Part shown: one piece after another, positions 50,098-60,718 of the stretch
Layout: the number at the start of each line of letters is the position of its first letter
How positions within the stretch are numbered: position 1 is the stretch's first letter
Program-made: the position numbers and the translations under genes
Notes under the pieces: generated by a model
What the model was told of the DNA's origin: nothing
Databases searched by the model: none
The model's input: only the letters and a program-made list of their open reading frames with translations
Source of the DNA: Lutibacter maritimus
GTDB lineage: Bacteria > Bacteroidota > Bacteroidia > Flavobacteriales > Flavobacteriaceae
Assembly: GCF_900116115.1 (NCBI RefSeq)
Contig: NZ_FOZP01000003.1
Span: 346,345-410,344, forward strand
DNA length: 64,000 nucleotides
Direction of reading: 5' to 3'

Positions 50098-50105
50098 TAT
50101 CTTTG
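50098..50105 (+). promoter_or_regulatory. TAnnTTTG -7 promoter element of the mrp gene
   Basis: TATCTTTG, 28 bases before the ATG at 50134. Confidence 0.6.
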
Positions 50106-50133
50106 TTGTTTAGAATGATTTTATATAAACAAC

Positions 50134-51258
50134 ATGGCATACAATAAAAATGATATAACAAAAGCCCTTGAAACCATTACAGCACCTGGTGAAGGTAAGA
50201 GTTTAATTGAAAGCGGCGCAGTAAAAAATATAGTAACTTTTGACAAAGAAATTATTGTTGATGTAACTATTGCAAACCCTTCATTACAAGCAAAAAAGAA
50301 AATTGAAGTTGAAATTATGAAAGCAATTCATCAAGAAATTGATGTAAAAGCCGATGTAAAAGTAAACGTGACTTCAGATACAAAAAACGAACCTTTTAAA
50401 CCAGAAAAACCAAAAGTACCTGGAATTCAAAATATTATTGCAATTGCTTCAGGAAAAGGTGGTGTAGGAAAATCTACCATTACTTCAAATATGGCAGTTT
50501 CATTACAAAAAATGGGCTTTAAAGTTGGTATTTTAGATGCTGATGTTTACGGACCGTCAACACACTTAATGTTTGATGTTGCAAACGCAAGACCTTTATC
50601 AATTGAAATTGATGGTCGTTCAAAAATGCAACCTATTGAAAGTTACGGCGTAAAAATATTATCCTTAGGATTTTTTACTGATGCAAATCAGGCTGTTATT
50701 TGGCGTGGAGCAATGGCTTCAAAAGCATTAAATCAAATGATTTTTGATGCACATTGGGGCGATTTAGATTTCTTATTAATTGATTTACCTCCAGGAACTG
50801 GCGATATTCACTTATCAATAGTACAATCTGTTCCAGTAACAGGTGCGGTAATTGTTAGTACTCCACAAAACATTGCTTTGGCTGATGCTAAAAAAGGAGT
50901 TGCCATGTTTAAACAAGAAAACATTAATGTTCCTGTTTTAGGTATTGTTGAAAACATGAGTTATTTTACACCTGCCGAACTTCCAAACAATAAATATTAT
51001 ATATTTGGAAAAGATGGTGCAAAAAATTTAGCAGAAGATATTGGTACTGCATTTTTAGGCGAAGTTCCTTTAGTGCAAAGTATTAGAGAAGCTGGTGATG
51101 TTGGACATCCTGTAGCATTACAAGACAACACTCCTTTAGAAAATGCTTTTGCTGAAATTACTAAAAATACACTATCACAATTAGTAAAAAGAAATACAGA
51201 TTTACCACCAACAGAAATAGTTAGAATTACAACTATGAGTGGATGTAGCACAAAATAA
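50134..51258 (+). CDS. Mrp/NBP35-family iron-sulfur carrier ATPase (ApbC-like)
   Basis: A 374-residue P-loop ATPase. An N-terminal DUF59/MIP18-like domain (about 1-90) is followed by the deviant Walker A ASGKGGVGKSTITSN (about residue 108), switch regions and the LLIDLPPGTGDIHL motif. It loads or carries iron-sulfur clusters for target proteins. The C-terminal end has one cysteine (SGCSTK) instead of a clear CxxC pair. It is followed after 9 bases by a NifU C-terminal-type gene, supporting a joint role in iron-sulfur assembly. Confidence 0.94.
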   Translation: MAYNKNDITKALETITAPGEGKSLIESGAVKNIVTFDKEIIVDVTIANPSLQAKKKIEVEIMKAIHQEIDVKADVKVNVTSDTKNEPFKPEKPKVPGIQNIIAIASGKGGVGKSTITSNMAVSLQKMGFKVGILDADVYGPSTHLMFDVANARPLSIEIDGRSKMQPIESYGVKILSLGFFTDANQAVIWRGAMASKALNQMIFDAHWGDLDFLLIDLPPGTGDIHLSIVQSVPVTGAVIVSTPQNIALADAKKGVAMFKQENINVPVLGIVENMSYFTPAELPNNKYYIFGKDGAKNLAEDIGTAFLGEVPLVQSIREAGDVGHPVALQDNTPLENAFAEITKNTLSQLVKRNTDLPPTEIVRITTMSGCSTK

Positions 51259-51267
51259 CATATATAT

Positions 51268-51516
51268 ATGACAGCAGACGAACTAAAACAAAATGTAGAA
51301 AATGCCTTACAAGAAATACGTCCTTATTTAGAAGCTGATGGAGGAAATATTTCATTAGTTGATATTACCGACGATACTGTAAGTGTTCAATTAGAAGGCG
51401 CTTGTTTGGGTTGTTCTGTAAATCAAATGACACTTAAAAACGGTGTTGAAGCTACTATTAAAAGACACGCTCCACAAATTAAAAGAGTGATTGAAATAAA
51501 TGGTATTAGTTTTTAG
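51268..51516 (+). CDS. NifU C-terminal domain iron-sulfur scaffold protein
   Basis: An 82-residue protein equal to the NifU C-terminal (Nfu-type) domain, with RPYLEADGGNISLVDI and the cluster-binding CLGC motif (about residues 50-53) in GACLGCSVNQMTLKNGVE. It can hold a cluster between two subunits and hand it to target proteins, in step with the Mrp ATPase encoded just upstream. A strong terminator follows after 18 bases. Confidence 0.94.
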   Translation: MTADELKQNVENALQEIRPYLEADGGNISLVDITDDTVSVQLEGACLGCSVNQMTLKNGVEATIKRHAPQIKRVIEINGISF

Positions 51517-51534
51517 TTTTTAACTAAAATAAAT

Positions 51535-51564
51535 AAAAAAGAGCGACTTAAGTCGCTCTTTTTT
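51535..51564 (+). terminator. Intrinsic terminator of the mrp-nifU operon
   Basis: The perfect palindrome AAAAAAGAGCGACTT / AAGTCGCTCTTTTTT, with no unpaired bases between the arms and a T run, lies just after the NifU-type gene. Confidence 0.88.
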
Positions 51565-51590
51565 ATTTCTATAGCTTTCAAAAAAAAGTA

Positions 51591-51598
51591 TATATTTG
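51591..51598 (+). promoter_or_regulatory. TAnnTTTG -7 promoter element upstream of the hmgA region
   Basis: TATATTTG follows the terminator and precedes a 21-codon open frame at 51604. It may be the promoter of the hmgA-hppD transcript with a leader of more than 200 bases. Confidence 0.5.
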
Positions 51599-51603
51599 TA
51601 ATA

Positions 51604-51669
51604 ATGACAACTATTTTTACTGAATTATTAGCGCATCTTAAATTCTTAATTAAAAGAAACCCTGAATAA
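51604..51669 (+). CDS. Possible 21-residue leader peptide upstream of hmgA
   Basis: A short frame, MTTIFTELLAHLKFLIKRNPE, starts 6 bases after a -7 promoter element. It is amphipathic with a basic end and has no cluster of tyrosine or phenylalanine codons, as an attenuation leader for tyrosine would show. It may be a chance frame; only its position behind a promoter supports it. Confidence 0.25.
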   Translation: MTTIFTELLAHLKFLIKRNPE

Positions 51670-51823
51670 TTTCAGTAGTTTACATACCCATTTATGTATA
51701 AAAATAAATGTGTATCTTTAATATTAATAATCCAACCTACTCCCCTTTTTACTCCTAGGTGGATTTATTGAAAGTCAACTTTCTCCCTTTTTTGGGAATA
51801 CTAATAACTAAAAATTTTAATTT
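51670..51823 (+). promoter_or_regulatory. hmgA upstream region with a short palindrome
   Basis: The stretch before hmgA contains GAAAGT-CA-ACTTTC at 51770-51783, an inverted repeat with a two-base centre and a spacing that suits a regulator-binding site, and a TATCTTTA sequence near 51713 that is one base away from the -7 consensus. These suggest a second promoter and operator, but the evidence is thin. No known riboswitch was recognised. Confidence 0.35.
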
Positions 51824-52984
51824 ATGCCTAGATATTATTCATTAGGTAAAATACCACCTAAACGACATACAACATTTGAAAAACCAACAGGAGGTTTGTA
51901 CCAAGAAGAATTATTTGGTACTGCCGGATTTGTTGGTATGTCATCGTTAATTTATCATATTAATCCGCCAACAGTAGTTTCTGAAATAAAAGAACTGAAA
52001 AATGTTACTCCAAAAATTGCTATTGAAAAAAATATGAAAGCCTTAAGTTTTAAAGGGTTTTCATTACAACCAGAAAAAGATTATTTAGAAAGCAGAAAAA
52101 CACTGTTTGTAAATAAAGATTTACACATTGGTTTGGCTGCTCCAAAAGAATTTTCAAAAGATTATTTTTATAAAAATGCTGATGCCGATGAAATGCTTTT
52201 TGTGCACATTGGTTCTGGAACTTTAAAAACAATGTATGGAAATATTCAATTTGAATATGGCGATTATTTAATTATACCAAAAGGAACTATTTATCAAATA
52301 GATTTTGATTCAGAAGAAAACAGATTATTGTATGTTGAATCATTTAGTCCAATTGTAACTCCAAAACGGTACCGCAATAATTTTGGACAATTGTTAGAAC
52401 ATGCGCCATTTTGTGAGCGTGATTTTAAATTACCAACCAACCTTCAAACTTTTGACGAAAAAGGAAATTTTAAAATATTAATTAAAAAACAAGATGTTTT
52501 ATGGGAATATATTTATGAAAACCATCCATTTGATGTAGTTGGTTGGGATGGTTTTAATTATCCTTACGCGTTTTCAATTCATGATTTTGAACCTATAACT
52601 GGGCGTATTCATATGCCTCCGCCAATTCATCAAACCTGGGAAGCCGCCGGCTTTGTAATTTGTTCCTTTGTGCCAAGAATGTACGATTATCACCCTAAAT
52701 CAATTCCTGCACCTTACCACCATAGCAATATAGATTCTGAAGAAATTTTATATTATGTTGATGGCGATTTTATGAGTAGAAATAATATTGAAAAAGGACA
52801 AATAACCTTGCATCCTGGCGGTATACCACATGGACCTCATCCCGGAGCAATTGAAAGAAGTGTCGGAAAAAAAGCTACGGAAGAATTAGCAGTTATGATT
52901 GACCCTTTTAAACCTATAATGATAACTGAAGAGGCTTTAAAATTAGAGGTAGATGATTATTACAAATCTTGGTTAACCCATTAA
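51824..52984 (+). CDS. hmgA: Homogentisate 1,2-dioxygenase
   Basis: A 386-residue cupin-type iron dioxygenase that opens the ring of homogentisate to maleylacetoacetate in tyrosine breakdown. The C-terminal cupin carries the probable iron ligands in PPPIHQTWEAAGFVICSF, YHHSNIDSEEILYY and GGIPHGPHPG. The N-terminal start MPRYYSLGKIPPKRHTTF fits bacterial family members. It is 11 bases upstream of hppD, which makes its substrate, so the two are one operon. Maleylacetoacetate isomerase and fumarylacetoacetase genes are not in the window. Confidence 0.94.
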   Translation: MPRYYSLGKIPPKRHTTFEKPTGGLYQEELFGTAGFVGMSSLIYHINPPTVVSEIKELKNVTPKIAIEKNMKALSFKGFSLQPEKDYLESRKTLFVNKDLHIGLAAPKEFSKDYFYKNADADEMLFVHIGSGTLKTMYGNIQFEYGDYLIIPKGTIYQIDFDSEENRLLYVESFSPIVTPKRYRNNFGQLLEHAPFCERDFKLPTNLQTFDEKGNFKILIKKQDVLWEYIYENHPFDVVGWDGFNYPYAFSIHDFEPITGRIHMPPPIHQTWEAAGFVICSFVPRMYDYHPKSIPAPYHHSNIDSEEILYYVDGDFMSRNNIEKGQITLHPGGIPHGPHPGAIERSVGKKATEELAVMIDPFKPIMITEEALKLEVDDYYKSWLTH

Positions 52985-52995
52985 ATTAAAGAAAA

Positions 52996-54153
<1,158 letters not shown>

Positions 54154-54170
54154 ATAGCTCATTAATTAAT

Positions 54171-54199
54171 AAAAGCTTAACAACTATTGTTAAGCTTTT
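54171..54199 (+). terminator. Hairpin after hppD
   Basis: AAAAGCTTAACAA and TTGTTAAGCTTTT form a 13-bp stem with a three-base loop, 17 bases after the hppD stop. The T run is only four bases. Confidence 0.7.
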
Positions 54200-54202
54200 C
54201 AC

Positions 54203-54210
54203 TATTTTTG
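54203..54210 (+). promoter_or_regulatory. TAnnTTTG -7 promoter element
   Basis: TATTTTTG, 49 bases before the ATG of the DUF3108 gene and directly after the hppD hairpin. Confidence 0.5.
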
Positions 54211-54259
54211 GAACAGTTCTTGTATTTTTACTATTAATTATGAACTATTTAACTACTAA

Positions 54260-55057
54260 ATGAAAAAATTAATACTATTAATTACCCTATTTATTACAAC
54301 CGTTTCCTTTGGACAATCGGTTAAAACGGTGATTCCAGAAAAAAAATCGGCATTTAAGGCAGGTGAATGGCTAAGATTCAGAATGAGTTATAGTAATTTT
54401 TTAAATGCTGGCTATTCTACTATTGAAGTTAAAGGAACCAATAACAATGGAAAAGAAGCTTTTCATATTATAGGCAAAGGTAAATCAACTGGACTTGTAA
54501 GTTTATTTTTTAAAGTTGAAGATGATTACCAAACCTTTATGTATAAAGAATCTTTAAAACCATACCGCTTTATTAGAAAAATTAATGAAGGTGGTTACAC
54601 CAAAGATCAAGAAATATTTTTTGACCATGATACACAATTAGCAACCGTAAACAACTACAAACATAAAACTGTTGAAAAACATCCAATAAGTAGCGACATT
54701 CAAGACATGTTGTCAGCCCTTTACTTTTTAAGAAATCAAGAAATTTCAAATTTAAAAAAAGGTGATAATATAGAATTACAAATGTTTATGGATGATGAAA
54801 TAACTGTTTTTAAATTACAATTTTTAGAAAAAGAAACCATAAAAACAAAGTTTGGAAAAGTAAAAGCAATAGCTTTCAGACCATTAGTGCAAGCTGGTCG
54901 TGTTTTTAAAGAACAAGAAAGTGTAACAGTTTGGGTAAGTGATGATGCAAACAAAATTCCTTTACTTATCAAAGCAAATTTAGCTGTAGGATCTTTAAGA
55001 GCCGATTTAGATGCTTTTAAAGGATTAGCCAACCCTTTTAACATTATTTTTAAATAA
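54260..55057 (+). CDS. DUF3108 exported protein
   Basis: A 265-residue protein with a signal peptide (about residues 1-19, ending SFGQ). The body matches the DUF3108 pattern: FKAGEWLRFRMSYSNFLNAGYSTIEV near residue 32, and KVKAIAFRPLVQAGRVF and VWVSDDANKIPLLIKANLAVGSL near the end. It is probably periplasmic; the function is unknown. It is followed after 59 bases by an M23 lipoprotein gene, an arrangement suggesting an envelope role. Confidence 0.88.
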   Translation: MKKLILLITLFITTVSFGQSVKTVIPEKKSAFKAGEWLRFRMSYSNFLNAGYSTIEVKGTNNNGKEAFHIIGKGKSTGLVSLFFKVEDDYQTFMYKESLKPYRFIRKINEGGYTKDQEIFFDHDTQLATVNNYKHKTVEKHPISSDIQDMLSALYFLRNQEISNLKKGDNIELQMFMDDEITVFKLQFLEKETIKTKFGKVKAIAFRPLVQAGRVFKEQESVTVWVSDDANKIPLLIKANLAVGSLRADLDAFKGLANPFNIIFK

Positions 55058-55116
55058 TTAAATTGTATTTTCGCGTTTTATTTTTTATCATATTTAAAAT
55101 TTTTAAACCTAACAAA

Positions 55117-56379
55117 TTGAAAAAATTTATTACGCTAATTTCTCTCGTTCTTTTTATCGCTTGTAAAAATGATCCTCAGCAAGCAAGTATTGTAGTTCCT
55201 GAACCAAAAATTATTAATGAATTTGGTTTTACATTAAATAATTATAAAGTAATTAACGACACTATAAAATCTGGAGAAATTTTTAGTGATATTTTATTAA
55301 AAAATCATATTGAATATGCTAAAATATTAGAAATTGTGAATACAGTGCGCGACACTTTTAATGTGCGTACCATGAAAGCTGGTAAACCTTACACAATTTT
55401 AGCAAAAAAAGATTCTACAGAACAAGCGCAGGTTTTTATCTATCAACATTCACAAGTAAACTATACTGTTATAGATTTTAGAGATTCAATTCCAGTGGCT
55501 CATAATAAATCTAAACCCATTAGAACTGAAATAAAAACCGCTTCAGGTGTAATTACAAGTAATTTATCAAATGCAATGGATGAACAAGGCTTAAACTTAT
55601 ATTTAGCCTATGATTTATCAGATATTTACGCTTGGACTATTGACTTTTTTAGACTTCAAAAAAATGATAAATTCAAAATAATTTACGAACAACATTACAT
55701 TAACGATACCATTCCTGTTGGTATTGGAAAAATAAAAGGCGCTTATTTTGAGCATGTTGGAAAACCCTTTTATGCATTTAAATTCACCACAGATTCTATA
55801 AAAAACATTTCTGATTATTACGATTTTGAAGCTAATAATTTAAGAAGACAATTTTTAAAAGCTCCTCTAGAATTTAAAAGAATTACCTCACGTTTTAATT
55901 TAAACAGAAGAATTGCTTTTTACGGAAATCGTGTAAGACCGCATAAAGGAACTGATTTTGCAGGCCCAGTTGGAACTCCAATTATGAGTACCGCCAACGG
56001 AACCGTAATAGAATCACAATACAAAGGTGGTAACGGAAATTACGTAAAAGTAAAACATAACGGCACATACACCACACAGTATTTACACATGAGTAAAAGA
56101 GCTGTAAAAGTTGGCCAATATGTAAAACAAGGTGATGTAATTGGTTATGTAGGAATGACAGGAAACACTTCTGGACCTCATGTTTGTTATCGATTTTGGA
56201 AAAATGGTGTGCAAGTAGATCCTTTAAAAGAAAAATTACCAACATCCGAACCTCTTAAAACAGCATTAAAACCAGCATATTTTAAACATATTGAGCCTTT
56301 AAAAAAGATTTTAGATTCATTAAAATATCCAAAAATAACAGAAAAACCTTCAACCGAACAAGAAGAATTAAATACTTAG
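55117..56379 (+). CDS. M23 family peptidoglycan DD-metallopeptidase, lipoprotein
   Basis: A 420-residue lipoprotein from the TTG at 55117, preferred over an in-frame TTG at 55063 because it gives a compact signal (MKKFITLISLVLFIAC). No ATG is available. The N-terminal region (about 35-230) resembles the Csd3/OapA-type N-domains that cover M23 active sites. The M23 domain (about 260-370) has RPHKGTDFAGPVGTPI, QYLHMSKRA and GPHVCYRFW, where the last motif reads H-V-C instead of the usual HxH. The change from histidine to cysteine may alter or remove activity. It lies 3 bases before pgi. Confidence 0.88.
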   Translation: MKKFITLISLVLFIACKNDPQQASIVVPEPKIINEFGFTLNNYKVINDTIKSGEIFSDILLKNHIEYAKILEIVNTVRDTFNVRTMKAGKPYTILAKKDSTEQAQVFIYQHSQVNYTVIDFRDSIPVAHNKSKPIRTEIKTASGVITSNLSNAMDEQGLNLYLAYDLSDIYAWTIDFFRLQKNDKFKIIYEQHYINDTIPVGIGKIKGAYFEHVGKPFYAFKFTTDSIKNISDYYDFEANNLRRQFLKAPLEFKRITSRFNLNRRIAFYGNRVRPHKGTDFAGPVGTPIMSTANGTVIESQYKGGNGNYVKVKHNGTYTTQYLHMSKRAVKVGQYVKQGDVIGYVGMTGNTSGPHVCYRFWKNGVQVDPLKEKLPTSEPLKTALKPAYFKHIEPLKKILDSLKYPKITEKPSTEQEELNT

Positions 56380-56382
56380 ATT

Positions 56383-57960
56383 ATGACCATGAAGAACGTA
56401 AACCCAACTGAAACAAAAGCTTGGCAACAACTTACAGCACATTACAATGCAACTAACAATATCCATTTAAAATCATTATTTAATAATGATGCTGATAGAA
56501 AAAACAAATTCACAATTAATTTTAATGAATTTGAATTTGACTACTCAAAAAATAGAATTACTGAAGAAACATTAAAATACTTATTAGAATTAGCGAACGA
56601 AGTAGATTTAAAAGGTGCAATGGACGCCTATTTTTCTGGTGAAAAAATTAATAAAACTGAAGGAAGAGCAGTATTGCATACCGCTTTAAGAAATCAGTCT
56701 GCAAATGAAATTATTACAGATGGCGTAAATATTATGCCCGATGTAAAAGCAGCTTTAAATAAAATGGAAGCATTTACTAATAAAGTTGTTTCGGGAGAAT
56801 GGAAAGGTTATACTAATAAATCAATTACAGATGTTGTTAATATTGGTATTGGAGGTTCAGATTTAGGACCAGATATGGTGGTAGAATCTTTAAAATACTA
56901 CAAAAATCACTTAAATGTTCATTTTGTATCTAATATTGATGGCGACCACGTACAAGAAGTTATCAAAAACTTAAACCCAGAAACTACCTTATTTGTAATT
57001 GTTTCAAAAACTTTTACAACACAAGAAACACTTACAAATGCAACAACTATAAAAAACTGGTTTTTAAAATCCGCTTCTCAAAATGATGTGCCAAAACATT
57101 TTGTGGCAGTTTCAACCAATTTAAAAAACGTAAGTGAATTTGGAATTGCAAACGATAATATTTTTCCAATGTGGGATTGGGTTGGCGGACGCTTTTCTTT
57201 ATGGAGCACTGTAGGACTTACAATTAGTTTAGCAGTTGGCTTTGAAAATTTCAACAATTTACTAATTGGTGCTTTTGAAATGGATGAACATTTTAAAAAT
57301 ACACCTTTTGAAAAAAACGCTCCAGTAATTTTAAGCCTTATTGGAATTTGGTATACAAATTTCTTTCATGCAGAATCTGAAGTAATTTTACCATACTCAC
57401 AATATTTAAGTAAACTAGCGCCATACTTACAACAAGCAATTATGGAAAGCAACGGTAAAAGTGTGGATAGAAATGGAAACAGAGTAAATTACCAAACTGG
57501 AAACATTATTTGGGGAGCTCCGGGTACAAATTCTCAACATGCTTTTATGCAATTATTGCACCAAGGAACCAAATTAATACCAGCAGATTTTATTGGCTTT
57601 AAAGAATCTTTATATGGAGATAAAGACCACCACAATAAACTAATGGCTAACTTTTTTGCGCAAACACAAGCATTAGCAGAAGGTAAAACAAAAGAAGAAG
57701 CGCATTTAGATTTAAAAACAGCTGGTAAAATGGATGAAATTGAAACATTATTACCATATAAAGTGTTTGAAGGAAACAAACCAAGTACCTCAATTCTTAT
57801 TAATAAATTAACACCAAAAACTTTAGGAAGTCTAATTTCTTTTTACGAACACAAAATTTTTGTACAAGGAATTATCTGGAATATATACAGTTTTGATCAG
57901 TTTGGTGTTGAGCTTGGTAAAGAATTAGCAAATAAATACCTAAAAACAAGCAACTTATAA
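56383..57960 (+). CDS. pgi: Glucose-6-phosphate isomerase
   Basis: A 525-residue enzyme that interconverts glucose 6-phosphate and fructose 6-phosphate in glycolysis. Landmarks are [14 protein letters not shown] (about residue 155), [13 protein letters not shown] (about 207), [13 protein letters not shown] (about 267) and the C-terminal [18 protein letters not shown]. Two ATG codons lie two codons apart at the start; either is possible. It follows the M23 lipoprotein gene by three bases, so the two are probably co-transcribed. Confidence 0.97.
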   Translation: MTMKNVNPTETKAWQQLTAHYNATNNIHLKSLFNNDADRKNKFTINFNEFEFDYSKNRITEETLKYLLELANEVDLKGAMDAYFSGEKINKTEGRAVLHTALRNQSANEIITDGVNIMPDVKAALNKMEAFTNKVVSGEWKGYTNKSITDVVNIGIGGSDLGPDMVVESLKYYKNHLNVHFVSNIDGDHVQEVIKNLNPETTLFVIVSKTFTTQETLTNATTIKNWFLKSASQNDVPKHFVAVSTNLKNVSEFGIANDNIFPMWDWVGGRFSLWSTVGLTISLAVGFENFNNLLIGAFEMDEHFKNTPFEKNAPVILSLIGIWYTNFFHAESEVILPYSQYLSKLAPYLQQAIMESNGKSVDRNGNRVNYQTGNIIWGAPGTNSQHAFMQLLHQGTKLIPADFIGFKESLYGDKDHHNKLMANFFAQTQALAEGKTKEEAHLDLKTAGKMDEIETLLPYKVFEGNKPSTSILINKLTPKTLGSLISFYEHKIFVQGIIWNIYSFDQFGVELGKELANKYLKTSNL

Positions 57961-58171
57961 TATAAAACAAAATTTCTCATTGAGTTTTTAACAATTTCTA
58001 TAGTTTTCCTTAAGATTTGTTAATATTTATTTGACTGATTTTCAATTGCAATTAGTGATTTTTGTATATTTAGAAATTCTTAATTTTTTGTTAAAAATTA
58101 ACAATTAATTAAAAACTGAATCAACAAATTTTTGCACTTTTGCAACACATTAATTCAAATCAAATTACACA

Positions 58172-60700
58172 ATGAGAAATTTTAAAAATTGGCTTGTGAT
58201 GGTTATGTTGTTTTCAACAGCTGTCATTTTTGCACAAACCAAACTTACAGGTAAAGTAGTTGATGAAACCAATCAACCATTGCCAGGTGCTTCAATAATC
58301 CTTAAAGGAGCAACTTCTGGAGTTTCAACAGATTTTGATGGAAATTTTATATTTGAAACAAGCGTTTCAAATGGTACTATTTTAGTTTCATTTGTTGGAT
58401 ATGAAGCTAAATCATTTACATTTTCTAAAAGCGTAAACTTTGGAACAATTGCGCTAAAACCTTCTGCTGAATCATTAGAAGAAATTGTAATTACTGCTAC
58501 TTCTTTTGCAATTGAAAGAAAAACGCCAGTAGCCGTTTCTACTATTAAAGCCGATGTTATTGAAAACAAATTAGGATCCCAAGAATTTCCTGAAATTTTA
58601 AAATCTACACCAGGTGTATATGCTACTAAATCCGGTGGTGGATTTGGTGATGGTAGATTAAATTTAAGAGGGTTCAACTCTGAAAACGTTGCCGTTATGA
58701 TTAACGGTGTTCCTGTTAATGATATGGAAAACGGTAGAGTTTACTGGAGTAACTGGGCAGGATTAGCTGATGTTACAAGTGCAATGCAGGTTCAAAGAGG
58801 TTTAGGAGCTTCAAAAGTTGCTGTACCATCTATCGGTGGTACTATAAATATTTTATCTAAAACTACTGATGCTGAAAAAGGTGGAAGTATTATTACGGGT
58901 GTTGGAAATGATGGTTACCAAAAATATGGCGCAACTGTATCTACAGGATTACTTGATAACGGATTTGCAGTAACAGTATCTGCATCTAAAACAAAAGGTG
59001 ATGGTTATGTTGATGGAACTCAATTTGAAGGATACAACTATTTTATAAATGTATCAAAACAATTAAACGCAAATCACAAATTATCATTCACTTCGTTTGG
59101 AGCTCCACAAAGACACGGACAAAGACAAAATAGAAGTACTATAGAAACTTATAGAAATGCTGAAAGTGGAAATAAATTTAGTCCAGACTGGGGTATTAAA
59201 AACGGACAAATTGTGAGCACAGAAGATAATTTCTACCACAAATCACAATCTTCTTTAAACCATTATTGGACAATTAGTGATAAATCAGATTTATCAACTT
59301 CATTATACGCTTCTTGGGGTACAGGAGGTGGAGGTGGAATTGCTGGTGACTATGGCTTATTTAATGTAAGATTAGGTGGTAGCGATCAACCAATTGATTT
59401 AGATAATATTGTTGATATTAACAGAGCAAACGGTGCATTGGGATCTGTTTCTTGGTTAAGAGCTTCAAGAAATGACCATACTTGGTTTGGAATGTTATCT
59501 ACTTTTAAAACTGAATTAAATGAAAATCTAGATTTTATTGCTGGTCTTGATTTAAGAACTTATACTGGAAAACACTTTACTGAAGTTACAGACTTGTTAG
59601 GTGGTGCTTATGTTTCTGATAATAGTGATATTAATAACCCAAACAGAACTCTTAAAGTAGGTGACAAATACAGTTACAACAATGACGGTAATGTAGGATG
59701 GCAAGGATTATTTACACAATTAGAGTATTCTAAAGATAATTTATCAGCATTTATTTCAGTTGCTGCATCAAACACATCTTACCAAAGAGTAGATTATTTC
59801 TTATACCTAGATAGCGATCCTTTAAAAGAAACTGATACTTATAATTTTACAGGATATAGCGTAAAAGGAGGTGCAAACTACAACCTAACAGAACAACACA
59901 ACGTATTTGCAAATATCGGATATTTTGAAAAAGCTCCAGGATTCCAAGCAGTATTTCCAAACAATGATAACGTTCGTATTAATGATAAAGCTGAGAATCA
60001 AAAAATATTTTCTGCAGAATTAGGATATGGCTTTAGAGGTGAAAAATTTGCTGCAAACCTAAACCTTTACAGAACTCAGTGGAACGACAGAACTTTTACT
60101 CGTACCCTATATAATAATGGGCAAACTTATTTTGCAAACTTATTAGGAGTAAATGCTTTACACCAAGGTGTTGAATTAGATTTTACTTACAGACCTTCTG
60201 AAAAATTAACATTAACAGGTATGTTATCATTAGGAAACTGGGAATGGGATAACAATGTAGAAAACGTTCAAGTATATGATGAAGATCAAAACCCAATTGG
60301 AAATCCTTATAACTTATATATTGAAGGTTTAAAAGTTTCTGATGCTGCACAAACTACAGCAGCTTTAGGATTAGATTACGAATTAATGCCAAAAACTCAC
60401 TTTACAGTTGATTACAACTATTTTGCAGACTTATATGCAGACTATAATCCTGATAGTAGAACAACTCCTGGAACACCACAACCATGGAAAGTACCTGCTT
60501 ATGGTACTTTTGATGCTAGTGTAAGATATGGGTTTAAAATTGGAGATTTAGATACTACACTTACTGCAAGAATGAACAATGTTTTTGACACTGAATATGT
60601 TGCTGATGCATTAGATGGTATAAATAACAATGCTCAAACTGCATTGGTATGGTACGGATTTGGAAGAACATTCAACATCAGTGCAAAAATTAAATTTTAA
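58172..60700 (+). CDS. TonB-dependent receptor with N-terminal carboxypeptidase-regulatory-like domain
   Basis: An 842-residue outer membrane receptor. A signal peptide (about 1-21) is followed by a CarboxypepD_reg-like domain (about 25-95, GKVVDETNQPLPGASIILKG) and the plug domain (about 120-230, GGFGDGRLNLRGFNSENVAVMINGVPVND). The beta-barrel ends in NISAKIKF. It is not a SusC by length, lacks an STN domain and is followed by a repeat-containing lipoprotein rather than SusD. It imports an unknown substrate with TonB energy. It lies downstream of a 211-base gap after pgi. Confidence 0.93.
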   Translation: MRNFKNWLVMVMLFSTAVIFAQTKLTGKVVDETNQPLPGASIILKGATSGVSTDFDGNFIFETSVSNGTILVSFVGYEAKSFTFSKSVNFGTIALKPSAESLEEIVITATSFAIERKTPVAVSTIKADVIENKLGSQEFPEILKSTPGVYATKSGGGFGDGRLNLRGFNSENVAVMINGVPVNDMENGRVYWSNWAGLADVTSAMQVQRGLGASKVAVPSIGGTINILSKTTDAEKGGSIITGVGNDGYQKYGATVSTGLLDNGFAVTVSASKTKGDGYVDGTQFEGYNYFINVSKQLNANHKLSFTSFGAPQRHGQRQNRSTIETYRNAESGNKFSPDWGIKNGQIVSTEDNFYHKSQSSLNHYWTISDKSDLSTSLYASWGTGGGGGIAGDYGLFNVRLGGSDQPIDLDNIVDINRANGALGSVSWLRASRNDHTWFGMLSTFKTELNENLDFIAGLDLRTYTGKHFTEVTDLLGGAYVSDNSDINNPNRTLKVGDKYSYNNDGNVGWQGLFTQLEYSKDNLSAFISVAASNTSYQRVDYFLYLDSDPLKETDTYNFTGYSVKGGANYNLTEQHNVFANIGYFEKAPGFQAVFPNNDNVRINDKAENQKIFSAELGYGFRGEKFAANLNLYRTQWNDRTFTRTLYNNGQTYFANLLGVNALHQGVELDFTYRPSEKLTLTGMLSLGNWEWDNNVENVQVYDEDQNPIGNPYNLYIEGLKVSDAAQTTAALGLDYELMPKTHFTVDYNYFADLYADYNPDSRTTPGTPQPWKVPAYGTFDASVRYGFKIGDLDTTLTARMNNVFDTEYVADALDGINNNAQTALVWYGFGRTFNISAKIKF

Positions 60701-60718
60701 TTAAAAAATAATTAGACG

